Source of the DNA: CG2-30-68-42 sp037440385
GTDB taxonomy: Bacteria > Pseudomonadota > Gammaproteobacteria > Burkholderiales > Rhodocyclaceae
DNA length: 33,787 nucleotides
Reading direction: 5' to 3'
Assembly (NCBI GenBank): GCA_037440385.1
Contig: JBBIUI010000016.1
Coordinates: 1 to 33,787 of the forward strand
Below are positions 17,550 to 24,849 of this stretch, piece by piece. A program made the position numbers and the translations under genes. The notes below the pieces were generated by a model. That model did not search any database. It saw nothing but the letters and a program-made list of their open reading frames with translations, and was not told the DNA's origin. How positions within the stretch are numbered: the stretch's first letter is position 1; every line of letters starts with the position of its first letter.

Positions 17550-18172
17550 GCGCTTGTGTCGAGCCTCGCGAAGCGCCGGTGCCGCTCGCCGAAGAGGACG
17601 AGGCGAGGGCCAATTTCTATGCGCTTCTCGCGCGGCTGTTCGGTGCGCCGCCCGATTCGGCTCTGCTGGCGGCGCTGGCGCAGGCGGACGGGTTGCCGTC
17701 CGAAGGTTCATCGGGCGAACTCGCGGCGGCGTGGAAATCGCTGGCCCGCGCTGCGGCGAGCACGGATGCCGAGCGCGAGCGCGAAGCGTACGATCGTCTG
17801 TTCATCGGGATCGGCCGTCCGGAGGTCATGCTGATGGGCTCGTGGTATCTGGCGGGATTCATGATGGAAAAACCGCTCGCGTCGCTCCGGGACGATCTCG
17901 CGGCCCTGGGGCTGTCCAGGATGGCGGGCGTGTGCGAGCCGGAGGACCATTTCGCCGCGCTCGCAGAGGTCATGCGCCACCTGGTACTGGAGTGCGCACC
18001 CGATTGCGCGCAGCGCCAGCAGCGGTTCTTCACGCGGCACATCGCACCGTGGTACGGCAAGCTGGCCGACGCGCTCGAACGCGCGCGGCAACCCGGACTG
18101 TATCGGGCGGCAGGGCGCTTCGCCCGCGCCTTCCTCGACATCGAAATGACATCGTTTCGGATCGGAACGTAG
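17546..18172 (+). CDS. TorD/DmsD-family chaperone for the formate dehydrogenase
   Basis: This 208-residue all-helical protein resembles TorD/DmsD (NarJ-like) redox enzyme maturation chaperones, which bind the twin-arginine leader and the apo-molybdoenzyme until the cofactor is in place. Conserved stretches are EARANFYALLARLFGAPPD, EREAYDRLFIGIGRPEVMLMGSWYLAGFMMEKPLA, EPEDHFAALAEVM and FFTRHIAPWYGKLADAL. The YxxLFxG-like segment and EPEDH motif are the family signature. The start at 17546 overlaps the polyferredoxin stop codon. It precedes the Tat-dependent alpha subunit, its likely client. Which leader it binds, that of FdhA or of the small Tat protein, cannot be read from sequence. Confidence 0.9.
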   Translation: MSACVEPREAPVPLAEEDEARANFYALLARLFGAPPDSALLAALAQADGLPSEGSSGELAAAWKSLARAAASTDAEREREAYDRLFIGIGRPEVMLMGSWYLAGFMMEKPLASLRDDLAALGLSRMAGVCEPEDHFAALAEVMRHLVLECAPDCAQRQQRFFTRHIAPWYGKLADALERARQPGLYRAAGRFARAFLDIEMTSFRIGT

Positions 18173-18222
18173 TACCGAGGATCCGTCGAACCGCAGCCGC
18201 AACCATCACACAGGAGGAGACG

Positions 18223-18423
18223 ATGAAAGGACCGGGTAATCCGAAACGCCGACAACTGCTGCTGGGACTGGGCCTCGGGGGTGCCGGCGCCGCGGCGATG
18301 CTCGCCGCGGGTACCGCACGACTTGCCGGGAAGACGGAAACCGCCGCTGCCGGACAGGAAGCGGACAAGGGCTATCGGCTCACCGAGCACGTGCGCAGCT
18401 ATTACCGCACGGCCGGAATCTGA
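18223..18423 (+). CDS. Small twin-arginine-signal protein of the formate dehydrogenase region
   Basis: This 66-residue protein consists largely of a Tat-type leader: KRRQLLLGLGLGGAGAAAML, followed by a short polar tail ending YRLTEHVRSYYRTAGI. It matches the family known as formate dehydrogenase region Tat target. AGGAGGAG lies five to seven bases before the ATG at 18223, and the next gene, fdhA, starts 14 bp after its stop. After cleavage only some 30 residues would remain, too few for a redox cofactor and without cysteine. It may be a co-exported assembly factor or small subunit. The gene is too short for many gene finders but well supported by its ribosome site and context. Confidence 0.85.
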   Translation: MKGPGNPKRRQLLLGLGLGGAGAAAMLAAGTARLAGKTETAAAGQEADKGYRLTEHVRSYYRTAGI

Positions 18424-18437
18424 AGGAGGAGACGGAG

Positions 18438-21347
18438 ATGTTGCTGACGAGAAAACCGGATGTCGTTCCGGGACGGGCGCGCGGACGGCTGTCCGGCGCG
18501 CTCGACGGTTTGGCGCCGCGAGGCCTGGACCGGCGCACGTTTCTGAAGCGCTCCGGTCTGGCGGGCGGTGCGGGAGCGATCGGCGCGGCGCTGCCCTTCA
18601 CGATGATCACGCGCGCGCAGGCACAGGAGGCCAAGGCGCCTGCGGGCAAGGTCGAGATCCGGCGCACCGTGTGCACGCACTGCTCGGTCGGGTGCGCGAT
18701 CGACGCCGAGGTGCAAAACGGCGTCTGGATCGGCCAGGAGCCGGTGTTCGATTCGCCGATCAACCTCGGTGCCCACTGCGCGAAGGGCGCCGCGATCCGC
18801 GAGCACGGACACGGCGAGCATCGCCTGCGTTATCCGATGAAGCTCGCCGGCGGCAAGTGGCAGCGTATCTCGTGGGATCAGGCGGGTCACAACCGGAGCG
18901 CGAAGCTGCTCGAGATCCGCAAGGCGCATGGTCCGGACGCCGCGTACTGGATCGGCTCGTCGAAGCACAGCAACGAACAGTCCTACCTGATGCGCAAGTT
19001 CGTCTCGATGTGGGGGACGAACAACTGCGATCACCAGGCGCGCATCTGCCATTCGACCACGGTCGCCGGTGTGGCCAACACCTGGGGCTACGGCGCGATG
19101 ACGAACTCCTACAACGACATGCGCAACAGCAAGGCGATCTTCTTCATCGGGTCCAACGCCGCCGAGGCGCACCCGGTGTCGCTGCTGCACATCCTGCATG
19201 CCAAGGAAAACGGCGCCAAGGTCATCGTCGCCGACCCGCGCTTCACGCGCACGGCGGCCAAGGCCGATCAGTATCTGCGCATCCGTTCCGGCTCGGACAT
19301 CGCGCTGATCCACGGCATGCTGTACCACATCTTCAAGAACGGCTGGGAAGACAAGAAGTTCATCGAGGACCGCGTCTATGGCATGGACAAGGTCCGCGAG
19401 GAGTCCGCCAAATGGACGCCGGACAAGGTCCAGGACGTGACCGGCGTCGCGGAGCCGGAGCTGCTCGCCGCGGTCGAGACGCTGGCCAAGAACCGGCCGA
19501 GCACGGTGGTGTGGTGCATGGGGCAGACGCAGCATACGACCGGCAACGCGATCGTGCGCGCGATGTGCATCCTGCAGCTCGCGCTGGGCAACGTGGGCGT
19601 GTCGGGCGGGGGCACCAACATCTTCCGCGGCCACGACAACGTGCAGGGCGCGACCGACATCGGCCCGAACCCGGACTCGCTGCCCGGCTATTACGGCATC
19701 GTGGAAGGCTCGTGGAAGCACTGGTGCAAGGTGTGGGGCGTGGATTTCGAATGGATGAAGGCTCGCTTCGCCTCGCCCGCGATGATGGGCAAGCCCGGCA
19801 TCACGGTCTCGCGCTGGATCGACGGCGTACTCGAGAAGAACGAGAACATCGACCAGGATCCCAACCTCAAGGCGGTGATCTTCTGGGGACATGCGCCGAA
19901 CTCGCAGACGCGCGGCAAGGAAATGGTCGAGGCGATGAAGGCGCTCGACCTGCTGGTGGTGATCGATCCGTACCCGTCGGCCACCGCGGCGATGGCGGCG
20001 ATGGTGCGCAAGGACGGCGTGTATCTGCTGCCGGCCGCGACGCAGTTGGAGACCTCGGGCAGCGTGACCGCATCCAACCGGTCGATCCAGTGGCGCGAGA
20101 AGGTCATCGAGCCGCTGTTCGAATGCAAGCCCGACCACACCATCATGCTGCTGCTGGCGCAGAAGCTGGGCTTCGGCAAGGAACTGGTCGCGAACATCAA
20201 GGTGACCAACGGCGAGCCGAGCCCGGAAGACATCCTGCGCGAGATCAACAAGGGCACCTGGACGATAGGCTACACCGGCCAGTCGCCCGAGCGGCTCAAG
20301 ATCCACATGCGCAACATGCAGGTGTTCGATCCGCGCACGCTTCGCGCCAAGGGCGGGATCGACAAGGAGACCGGCTACAGCCTCGACGGCGAGTACTTCG
20401 GGCTGCCGTGGCCGTGCTACGGAAACGCCGCGCTCAAGCATCCGGGTACGCCGAACCTGTACGACACGTCCAAGCACGTGATGGACGGCGGCGGAAACTT
20501 CCGCGCGAACTTCGGCGTGGAACGCGACGGCGTGAGCCTGCTGGCGGGCGACGGTTCCGCATCCAGGGGAGCCGACCTGCAGTTCGGCTATCCCGAGTTC
20601 GACCACGTGCTGCTGAAGAAGCTCGGCTGGTGGAACGAGCTGACCGATGCGGAGAAGGCCGCCGCGCAAGGCAAGAACTGGAAGACCGACCTGTCCGGCG
20701 GGATCCAGCGCGTGGTGATGAAGAACCACGGCTGCCACCCGTTCGGCAACGCGCGCGCGCGGGCGCTGGTGTGGAACTTCCCGGACCCGGTACCGCTGCA
20801 TCGCGAGGCATTGTTCTCGACCCGTGCCGACCTCGTCGAGAAGTATCCGACTCACGACGACAAGAAGGCGTTCTGGCGCCTGCCGACGCTGTTCAAGAGC
20901 GTGCAGCAGAAGTACAAGGACGTCGGCAAGGAATTCCCGCTGATCCTGACTTCGGGGCGACTGGTGGAGTTCGAGGGCGGCGGCGAGGAGACGCGTTCCA
21001 ATCCCTGGCTCGCCGAGCTGCAACAGGAGAACTTCGTCGAGATCAATCCGAAGTCGGCCAATGACCGCGGCATCCGCAACTGGGATTACGTGTGGGTGAA
21101 GACGCCCACCGGCGCCCAGCTCAAGGTGCGCGCGCTGGTGACCGAACGCGTGGGTCCCGAAGTCTGCTTCGTACCGTTTCATTTCTCCGGCTGGTGGATG
21201 GGCAAGGACATGATCGGGTACTACCCGGAGAAGGCGCACCCGATCGTGCGCGGCGAGGCGGTCAATACGGCCACCACGTACGGCTATGACGCCGTCACGA
21301 TGATGCAGGAGACCAAGACGACCGTGTGCCAGGTGGTCAAGGCCTGA
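18438..21347 (+). CDS. fdhA: Formate dehydrogenase alpha (catalytic) subunit, cysteine type, Tat-exported
   Basis: This 969-residue bis-MGD molybdo- or tungstoenzyme oxidises formate to CO2 in the periplasm. The leader has the twin-arginine motif DRRTFLK (Arg32-Arg33), a hydrophobic stretch and a likely cleavage after AQA. A 4Fe-4S site follows (Cys79, 82, 86 and 114, CTHCSVGC...HC). The active site reads RICHSTTVAG: Cys204 stands where many relatives have selenocysteine, next to the conserved His205. Further family stretches are SNAAEAHPV, VADPRFTRTAAKAD, MGQTQHTTGN and the C-terminal molydopterin-binding domain with LILTSGRLVEFEGGGEETRSN. GGAGACGGAG precedes the ATG. It is followed by the electron-transfer subunit after 19 bp. 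Mo versus W cannot be told from sequence. Confidence 0.96.
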   Translation: MLLTRKPDVVPGRARGRLSGALDGLAPRGLDRRTFLKRSGLAGGAGAIGAALPFTMITRAQAQEAKAPAGKVEIRRTVCTHCSVGCAIDAEVQNGVWIGQEPVFDSPINLGAHCAKGAAIREHGHGEHRLRYPMKLAGGKWQRISWDQAGHNRSAKLLEIRKAHGPDAAYWIGSSKHSNEQSYLMRKFVSMWGTNNCDHQARICHSTTVAGVANTWGYGAMTNSYNDMRNSKAIFFIGSNAAEAHPVSLLHILHAKENGAKVIVADPRFTRTAAKADQYLRIRSGSDIALIHGMLYHIFKNGWEDKKFIEDRVYGMDKVREESAKWTPDKVQDVTGVAEPELLAAVETLAKNRPSTVVWCMGQTQHTTGNAIVRAMCILQLALGNVGVSGGGTNIFRGHDNVQGATDIGPNPDSLPGYYGIVEGSWKHWCKVWGVDFEWMKARFASPAMMGKPGITVSRWIDGVLEKNENIDQDPNLKAVIFWGHAPNSQTRGKEMVEAMKALDLLVVIDPYPSATAAMAAMVRKDGVYLLPAATQLETSGSVTASNRSIQWREKVIEPLFECKPDHTIMLLLAQKLGFGKELVANIKVTNGEPSPEDILREINKGTWTIGYTGQSPERLKIHMRNMQVFDPRTLRAKGGIDKETGYSLDGEYFGLPWPCYGNAALKHPGTPNLYDTSKHVMDGGGNFRANFGVERDGVSLLAGDGSASRGADLQFGYPEFDHVLLKKLGWWNELTDAEKAAAQGKNWKTDLSGGIQRVVMKNHGCHPFGNARARALVWNFPDPVPLHREALFSTRADLVEKYPTHDDKKAFWRLPTLFKSVQQKYKDVGKEFPLILTSGRLVEFEGGGEETRSNPWLAELQQENFVEINPKSANDRGIRNWDYVWVKTPTGAQLKVRALVTERVGPEVCFVPFHFSGWWMGKDMIGYYPEKAHPIVRGEAVNTATTYGYDAVTMMQETKTTVCQVVKA

Positions 21348-21366
21348 TCCGGAGGAGACAACGACA

Positions 21367-21999
21367 ATGGCAAGGATGAAATTTCTGTGCGATGCCGAGC
21401 GTTGCATCGAATGCAACGGGTGCGTCACCGCCTGCAAGAACGAGCACGAGGTGCCCTGGGGGGTGAATCGCCGGCGCGTGGTCACGCTCAACGACGGCGT
21501 TCCCGGCGAGCGCTCGGTCTCGGTCGCCTGCATGCATTGCTCGGATGCGCCGTGCATCGCGGTGTGCCCGGTCGACACCCTGTATCACACGGCCGAAGGC
21601 GTCGTGCTGCACGACAAGGACCTGTGCATCGGCTGCGGCTACTGCTTCTACGCGTGCCCGTTCGGGGCGCCGCAGTTTCCGCAGGCGGGCGCGTTCGGCA
21701 TGCGCGGCAAGATGGACAAGTGCACGTTCTGCGCGGGCGGCCCGGAGGCGGACGGTTCGGAAGAGGAGTTCCGCAAATACGGACGCAATCGGCTGGCCGA
21801 AGGCAAGCTGCCGATCTGCGCCGAGATGTGCGCGACGAAGGCGCTGCTCGGCGGCGATGCCGACGTGATCTCGGACATTTTCCGCAAGCGCGCGACCACG
21901 CGCGGCAGGGGTGCCGAACTGATCGGCTGGTCGACGGCCTATGGGAGGCAGGAGCGTACGCAGGAACGCACGCGCGCGGGAGAGGGGGGCAAATCGTGA
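21367..21999 (+). CDS. fdhB: Formate dehydrogenase beta subunit (four 4Fe-4S clusters)
   Basis: This 210-residue electron-transfer subunit carries electrons from FdhA to the cytochrome b. Sixteen cysteines form four ferredoxin-type motifs: Cys13/16/19/23, Cys55/58/63/67, Cys87/90/93/97 and the split set Cys119/122/151/155. There is no leader, so it would be exported with FdhA by the Tat system. Unlike the beta subunit of E. coli FdnGHI it has no C-terminal membrane helix; the tail is polar and charged (TQERTRAGEGGKS), so membrane attachment must come from FdhC or the small lipoprotein. GGAGG lies before the ATG. Its stop codon overlaps the GTG start of that lipoprotein gene. Confidence 0.95.
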   Translation: MARMKFLCDAERCIECNGCVTACKNEHEVPWGVNRRRVVTLNDGVPGERSVSVACMHCSDAPCIAVCPVDTLYHTAEGVVLHDKDLCIGCGYCFYACPFGAPQFPQAGAFGMRGKMDKCTFCAGGPEADGSEEEFRKYGRNRLAEGKLPICAEMCATKALLGGDADVISDIFRKRATTRGRGAELIGWSTAYGRQERTQERTRAGEGGKS

Positions 22000-22217
22000 G
22001 AAGGCGACATCTGCTGTGGGCCGGCGCGCTCGTCGCGTTCGGGCTGAGCGCCTGCGGCGAGCGTCCGCAGGTGACCGTATACGAAACCGGAAAGTACCAG
22101 GGCAAGGCCGACACCGCGCCCTATGACAATCCCGCATTCGGCAAGGACAAGGCGAAATGGGAGGCCGCGATCAAGGCCCGCGGCCAGGGCCAGGACGAAT
22201 ACACGCGGGGCGGCTGA
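21996..22217 (+). CDS. Small lipoprotein between fdhB and fdhC
   Basis: This 73-residue protein has a lipoprotein signal: RRRHLLWAGALVAFGLSACGE, where LSAC is the lipobox and Cys would be acylated. The mature part contains the YETGKYQGKADTAPYDNP stretch and KAKWEAAIKARGQGQDEY, a pattern I associate with small proteins in betaproteobacterial formate dehydrogenase clusters. The start is a GTG at 21996 overlapping the fdhB stop (GTGA), with an AGAGGGGGG ribosome site. Translational coupling to fdhB suggests equal production and a structural role, for instance anchoring FdhAB at the membrane in place of the missing FdhB helix. That role is inference; no domain of known function is visible. Confidence 0.82.
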   Translation: MRRRHLLWAGALVAFGLSACGERPQVTVYETGKYQGKADTAPYDNPAFGKDKAKWEAAIKARGQGQDEYTRGG

Positions 22218-22376
22218 CGGCGGCGTGCGGTGCCCTCGCGCGGGGCGGCCGCGGCGAGGTCGCGAACGGCGCGATCGGCCTGAACGATCCGGGTGGCCCG
22301 CGCACGAAGCGGTGTCGGGCGGGTCGCTGCGGGGCGAGCGGACTGCCGCAGTGATGGGAAACGAAGGAGGAGCCAG

Positions 22377-23393
22377 ATGAGATTCCTGCAGATCGTTGCA
22401 TTGGTGCTGTCGCTGTGCGCCCTCGTGCCGGCGGGCGCTGCGGGTGCTGCGGGTGCGGCGGCGGAACAGGCCCAGCGGCAGGTGCAACAGCCGTTCAACA
22501 ATGCCCCGGTGTGGCGCGAAGCGCGCGCGGGCGGGCCGCAGTATACGTCGATCCGCGGGGGCGAGGCGGGTGTGCTGATCCAGCCGGGCGGCCAGACCTG
22601 GCGCGAACTGCGCAACGGACCGATCGTGTTCTATGGCGGCATCGCCGTGCTCGCCGTTCTCGGTGCGATCGTCGTCTATTACGCGCGCCGCGGGCCGCTC
22701 AAGCTGAAAGAGCCCGCCACCGGGCGCACGCTGCTGCGCTTCGACGTCGTCGATCGGGTGACTCACTGGGTCGCGGCGCTGTCCTTCAGCCTGCTGGCGC
22801 TGACCGGCCTGATCCTGTTTTTCGGCAAGCATCTGCTGCTGCCGCTGTTCGGGTACAACGTGTTCGCCACGCTCGCGGCGCTGTCGAAGAACATCCACAA
22901 TTTCACCGGCCCGGTGTTTCTGCTGGCGATCCTGGTGATGTTCGCGGTCTACGTGAAGGACAACGTCTGGCAGGCCGCCGATGCCCGGTGGATCGCCAGG
23001 CTGGGCGGGCTGGCGAGCGGCGAGCACGTTCCGTCGCATCGGTTCAACTTCGGCGAAAAGATCTGGTTCTGGCTGGGCATTAGCGCGATCGGGCTGGTCG
23101 TGAGCCTGAGCGGCTTCGTGCTCGATTTTCCCAATTTCGAGCAGGGCCGTTCCGTCATGCAGCTTGCCAATGTCATTCACCTGGTGGGTGCGCTGATCTT
23201 CGTGTGCCTGTCGCTGGGCCACATCTACATGGGCACGGTGGGTGTCGAGGGGGCCTACCGAGCGATGCGTGACGGCGTCGTCGACGAGACCTGGGCGAAG
23301 GAACACCACGAGCTGTGGTACCGGGAGCTGGCGGCGCGCGACGCGGCGGCGGATGCGGCACGCGCGCCACGGCGCGTGGCTGCGAACTCTTAG
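22377..23393 (+). CDS. fdhC: Formate dehydrogenase gamma subunit, cytochrome b556
   Basis: This membrane cytochrome b takes electrons from FdhB and reduces quinone. The ATG at 22377 follows AAGGAGG and gives 338 residues; the open frame extends further upstream but without a ribosome site. It has a cleavable-looking N-terminal signal (1-23, then an Ala/Gly repeat), a periplasmic stretch of about 55 residues, and membrane helices near 82-102, 131-149, 176-194, 228-250 and 264-286. Candidate haem histidines are His130, His174, His268 and His282. The extra N-terminal region with FNNAPVWREARAGG is typical of the longer FdhC form found with cysteine-type enzymes. A 159-bp gap separates it from the lipoprotein gene; nothing recognisable lies in that gap. 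Confidence 0.94.
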   Translation: MRFLQIVALVLSLCALVPAGAAGAAGAAAEQAQRQVQQPFNNAPVWREARAGGPQYTSIRGGEAGVLIQPGGQTWRELRNGPIVFYGGIAVLAVLGAIVVYYARRGPLKLKEPATGRTLLRFDVVDRVTHWVAALSFSLLALTGLILFFGKHLLLPLFGYNVFATLAALSKNIHNFTGPVFLLAILVMFAVYVKDNVWQAADARWIARLGGLASGEHVPSHRFNFGEKIWFWLGISAIGLVVSLSGFVLDFPNFEQGRSVMQLANVIHLVGALIFVCLSLGHIYMGTVGVEGAYRAMRDGVVDETWAKEHHELWYRELAARDAAADAARAPRRVAANS

Positions 23394-23407
23394 CGACGTG
23401 AGGAGGC

Positions 23408-23707
23408 ACGATCGCCAGCTTGAGTGGGGGGCTGGTCGCGGCGGTATCGGTGCTGGGCTTGGGCGTGGCACAGGCGAAACTTCCACCGCCCACCGAGGAG
23501 CAGAAGGCCAAGGCCGCGGAAACCAAGGCCAAGGCCGCCGAGGGAGCGAAGAAGGCCGCAGAGGCGCTCGGCCGCGCGCAGGATGCCGTCGCCGATCGCT
23601 ACATCAAGATGATGAAGGCGAAGGGCGTGGTCGTCACGCCGGTGGCGATCGCTGCGCCGCCGGCCGCGGCGCCGGCACCTGCGGCACCCGCTGCCCAGAA
23701 GAAGTGA
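23408..23707 (+). CDS. Small Ala/Lys-rich exported protein at the end of the fdh operon, unclear start
   Basis: About 95-99 residues. A hydrophobic leader (SGGLVAAVSVLGLGVAQA) with cleavage likely after AQA precedes KLPPPTEEQKAKAAETKAKAAEGAKKAAE, a charged helical stretch that could form a coiled coil, then DAVADRYIKMMKAKG and a Pro/Ala tail ending in QKK. I know no function. A strong AGGAGG (23401-23406) is present, but no ATG or GTG follows in frame: candidates are ACG at 23408, ATC at 23411 and TTG at 23420. The first two would extend the leader by IAS; the TTG is 13 bases from the ribosome site. Start codon loss or a rare start is possible. It lies 14 bp after fdhC and precedes the sodC remnant. 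Confidence 0.6.
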   Translation, partial: TIASLSGGLVAAVSVLGLGVAQAKLPPPTEEQKAKAAETKAKAAEGAKKAAEALGRAQDAVADRYIKMMKAKGVVVTPVAIAAPPAAAPAPAAPAAQKK

Positions 23708-23734
23708 TCCGCACGGCTCGGCCGGCTTCGGGTA

Positions 23735-23990
23735 GGCGGGCGATTCGATCCCGCCGGTTCCCCGCACGGGAACCCGCACCGCGGCGCACATCACGCCGGT
23801 GACATGCCAAGGATCAACGCCGAAGGTTACGGCAACGCGACGCCGGTCGCGGAGCTAGCTGACCGGTATCACGCTGCGCCAGGGACCGGCGGCGATCCTG
23901 GGCACGGTGGTGATCGTGCACGCAGGTGCCGACGACTACGCGACGCAGCCGACCTGAGCCTCCGGTGCGCGCGTCGCGTGCGGCATCATC
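23735..23990 (+). pseudogene. sodC: Decayed remnant of Cu/Zn superoxide dismutase (sodC), C-terminal half
   Basis: Read in two frames this stretch encodes the second half of a SodC. From 23735 frame A gives GGRFDPAGSPHGNPHRGAHH then AGDMPRINAEGYGNATPVAEL, containing the HAGD zinc-ligand region. At about 23861 the frame slips, and frame B (from 23862) gives ITLRQGPAAILGTVVIVHAG then ADDYATQPT, with the last copper-ligand histidine. A TGA at 23955-23957 replaces what is normally a glycine codon, and the typical ending GARVACGII follows in the same frame. The first half with the HGFHIH copper site is missing; the Ala/Lys-rich gene occupies that place. One frameshift, one nonsense codon and N-terminal loss mean no active enzyme can be made. 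Confidence 0.82.
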
Positions 23991-24082
23991 GTTGTGAGAT
24001 GGCGCGCCGGCCGGGCGCGCCGCGATGCTCGACGCATGGCGCGAAGCAGGCGTCGCGCAGCGTGTGACACCGTGTGAACTTC

Positions 24083-24158
24083 TGGCTCCCCGACCTGGGC
24101 TCGAACCAGGGACCTGCGGATTAACAGTCCGTCGCTCTACCGACTGAGCTATCGGGGA
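24083..24158 (-). tRNA. tRNA-Asn (anticodon GTT)
   Basis: On the minus strand the 76-nt sequence folds as a full cloverleaf. The acceptor stem TCCCCGA pairs with TCGGGGA, then discriminator G and encoded CCA (24083-24085). The D-arm contains AGCTCAGTCGGTAGAGC, the anticodon loop CTGTTAA with anticodon GTT (asparagine), and the T-arm GGTTCGAGCC. All invariant positions are in place. Confidence 0.97.
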
Positions 24159-24173
24159 ATCGCCGAGCGGCGA

Positions 24174-24202
24174 ATGGTAGTCAGTTGACCGCGGAGCGTC
24201 AA
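24174..24202 (-). promoter_or_regulatory. Sigma-70 promoter of tRNA-Asn
   Basis: On the minus strand TTGACG (24202-24197) and TACCAT (24179-24174) are separated by exactly 17 bp and end 15 bp before the tRNA. Both match the consensus at four or more positions. The start of transcription would fall near 24167. Confidence 0.65.
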
Positions 24203-24249
24203 GCAACGAGCGTGATGCGCGTGCGGACGTTCCGTTGTATCCTCTGGTC

Positions 24250-24660
24250 ATGGATCAGCAGACCGTCTATCTGCGCACGCCGAACGGTGACGCGGCGATC
24301 ACGCAGCGTACCCGGATCGTCCAGCGCAACCTCAGGAACGTGCTCGATCTGGTCGACGGCAAGCGCACCGTCGCCGACATCATCCGCAAGTTCGGCGACG
24401 CGGCCATCGCCGAGGCGGCGCTCGCCGATCTGGAGCGTAGCGGATTCGTCGAGACGCAGCACGCGCGCGAGCTGCGCGAGTCGGGCCCGCCGACGATCGA
24501 CCCGCAGAAACAGGCCGAGGATGAGACCGGCGCCAAGATCGAGCGGCTGCGCAAGGAGACGCTCGGTGCGCTCGATGACGAAGACATCACCATCATGGAC
24601 CCGCTCGATTTTCCCGAGGCGGGGATCGCCGGGACGACTTCGCCGGACGGTCCCGGTTGA
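24250..24660 (+). CDS. N-terminal cytoplasmic part of an AsmA-like membrane protein, ended by an in-frame TGA
   Basis: This frame encodes 136 residues from the ATG at 24250. It starts MDQQTVYLRTPNGDAAITQR and continues with RNLRNVLDLVDGKRTVADII and LADLERSGFVE, a small winged-helix-like unit that in betaproteobacterial relatives, as I remember them, precedes a membrane anchor and an AsmA-like periplasmic domain in one polypeptide. Here a TGA at codon 137 (24658-24660) ends it, but the same frame stays open for another 63 codons with no start codon and then runs without a shift into the AsmA-like gene at 24850. So this and the next feature are very probably one gene with a nonsense codon, or with a sequence error. 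The acidic linker EDETGAKIERLRKE precedes the break. Confidence 0.7.
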   Translation: MDQQTVYLRTPNGDAAITQRTRIVQRNLRNVLDLVDGKRTVADIIRKFGDAAIAEAALADLERSGFVETQHARELRESGPPTIDPQKQAEDETGAKIERLRKETLGALDDEDITIMDPLDFPEAGIAGTTSPDGPG

Positions 24661-24849
24661 CGTCGAAGCGCGCCGGGCGGCGAGGATGAGCTCGCCGATC
24701 TGGCCGCCGCGGCGCCGGGTCCGCTGCCGGGCAGGCCGATCTTCGCCGAGGACGGCGAGCCAGGGGGCAGGCAGGCCGGGACCGGCAAGGCCGCCGCGGA
24801 ACGAGCGCGACCGCGCCGAAACCGGGCGAGGCTCGCGGCCTACACGGCC

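Noticed and set aside
18402..21578. A 1058-codon open frame on the minus strand opposite fdhA and fdhB
   Set aside because: Same antisense effect: low-complexity His/Arg/Asp/Leu composition, no motif, and complete overlap with conserved formate dehydrogenase genes.
23804..24067. An 87-codon open frame as a gene
   Set aside because: Its first third is sodC sequence in one frame and the rest is out-of-frame sodC and flanking DNA; it is part of the pseudogene.
24658..24660. Selenocysteine at the in-frame TGA of the AsmA-like gene
   Set aside because: No convincing SECIS hairpin right after the codon, no catalytic context for selenocysteine in an Arg/Gly/Pro linker, and the formate dehydrogenase of this window is the cysteine type.
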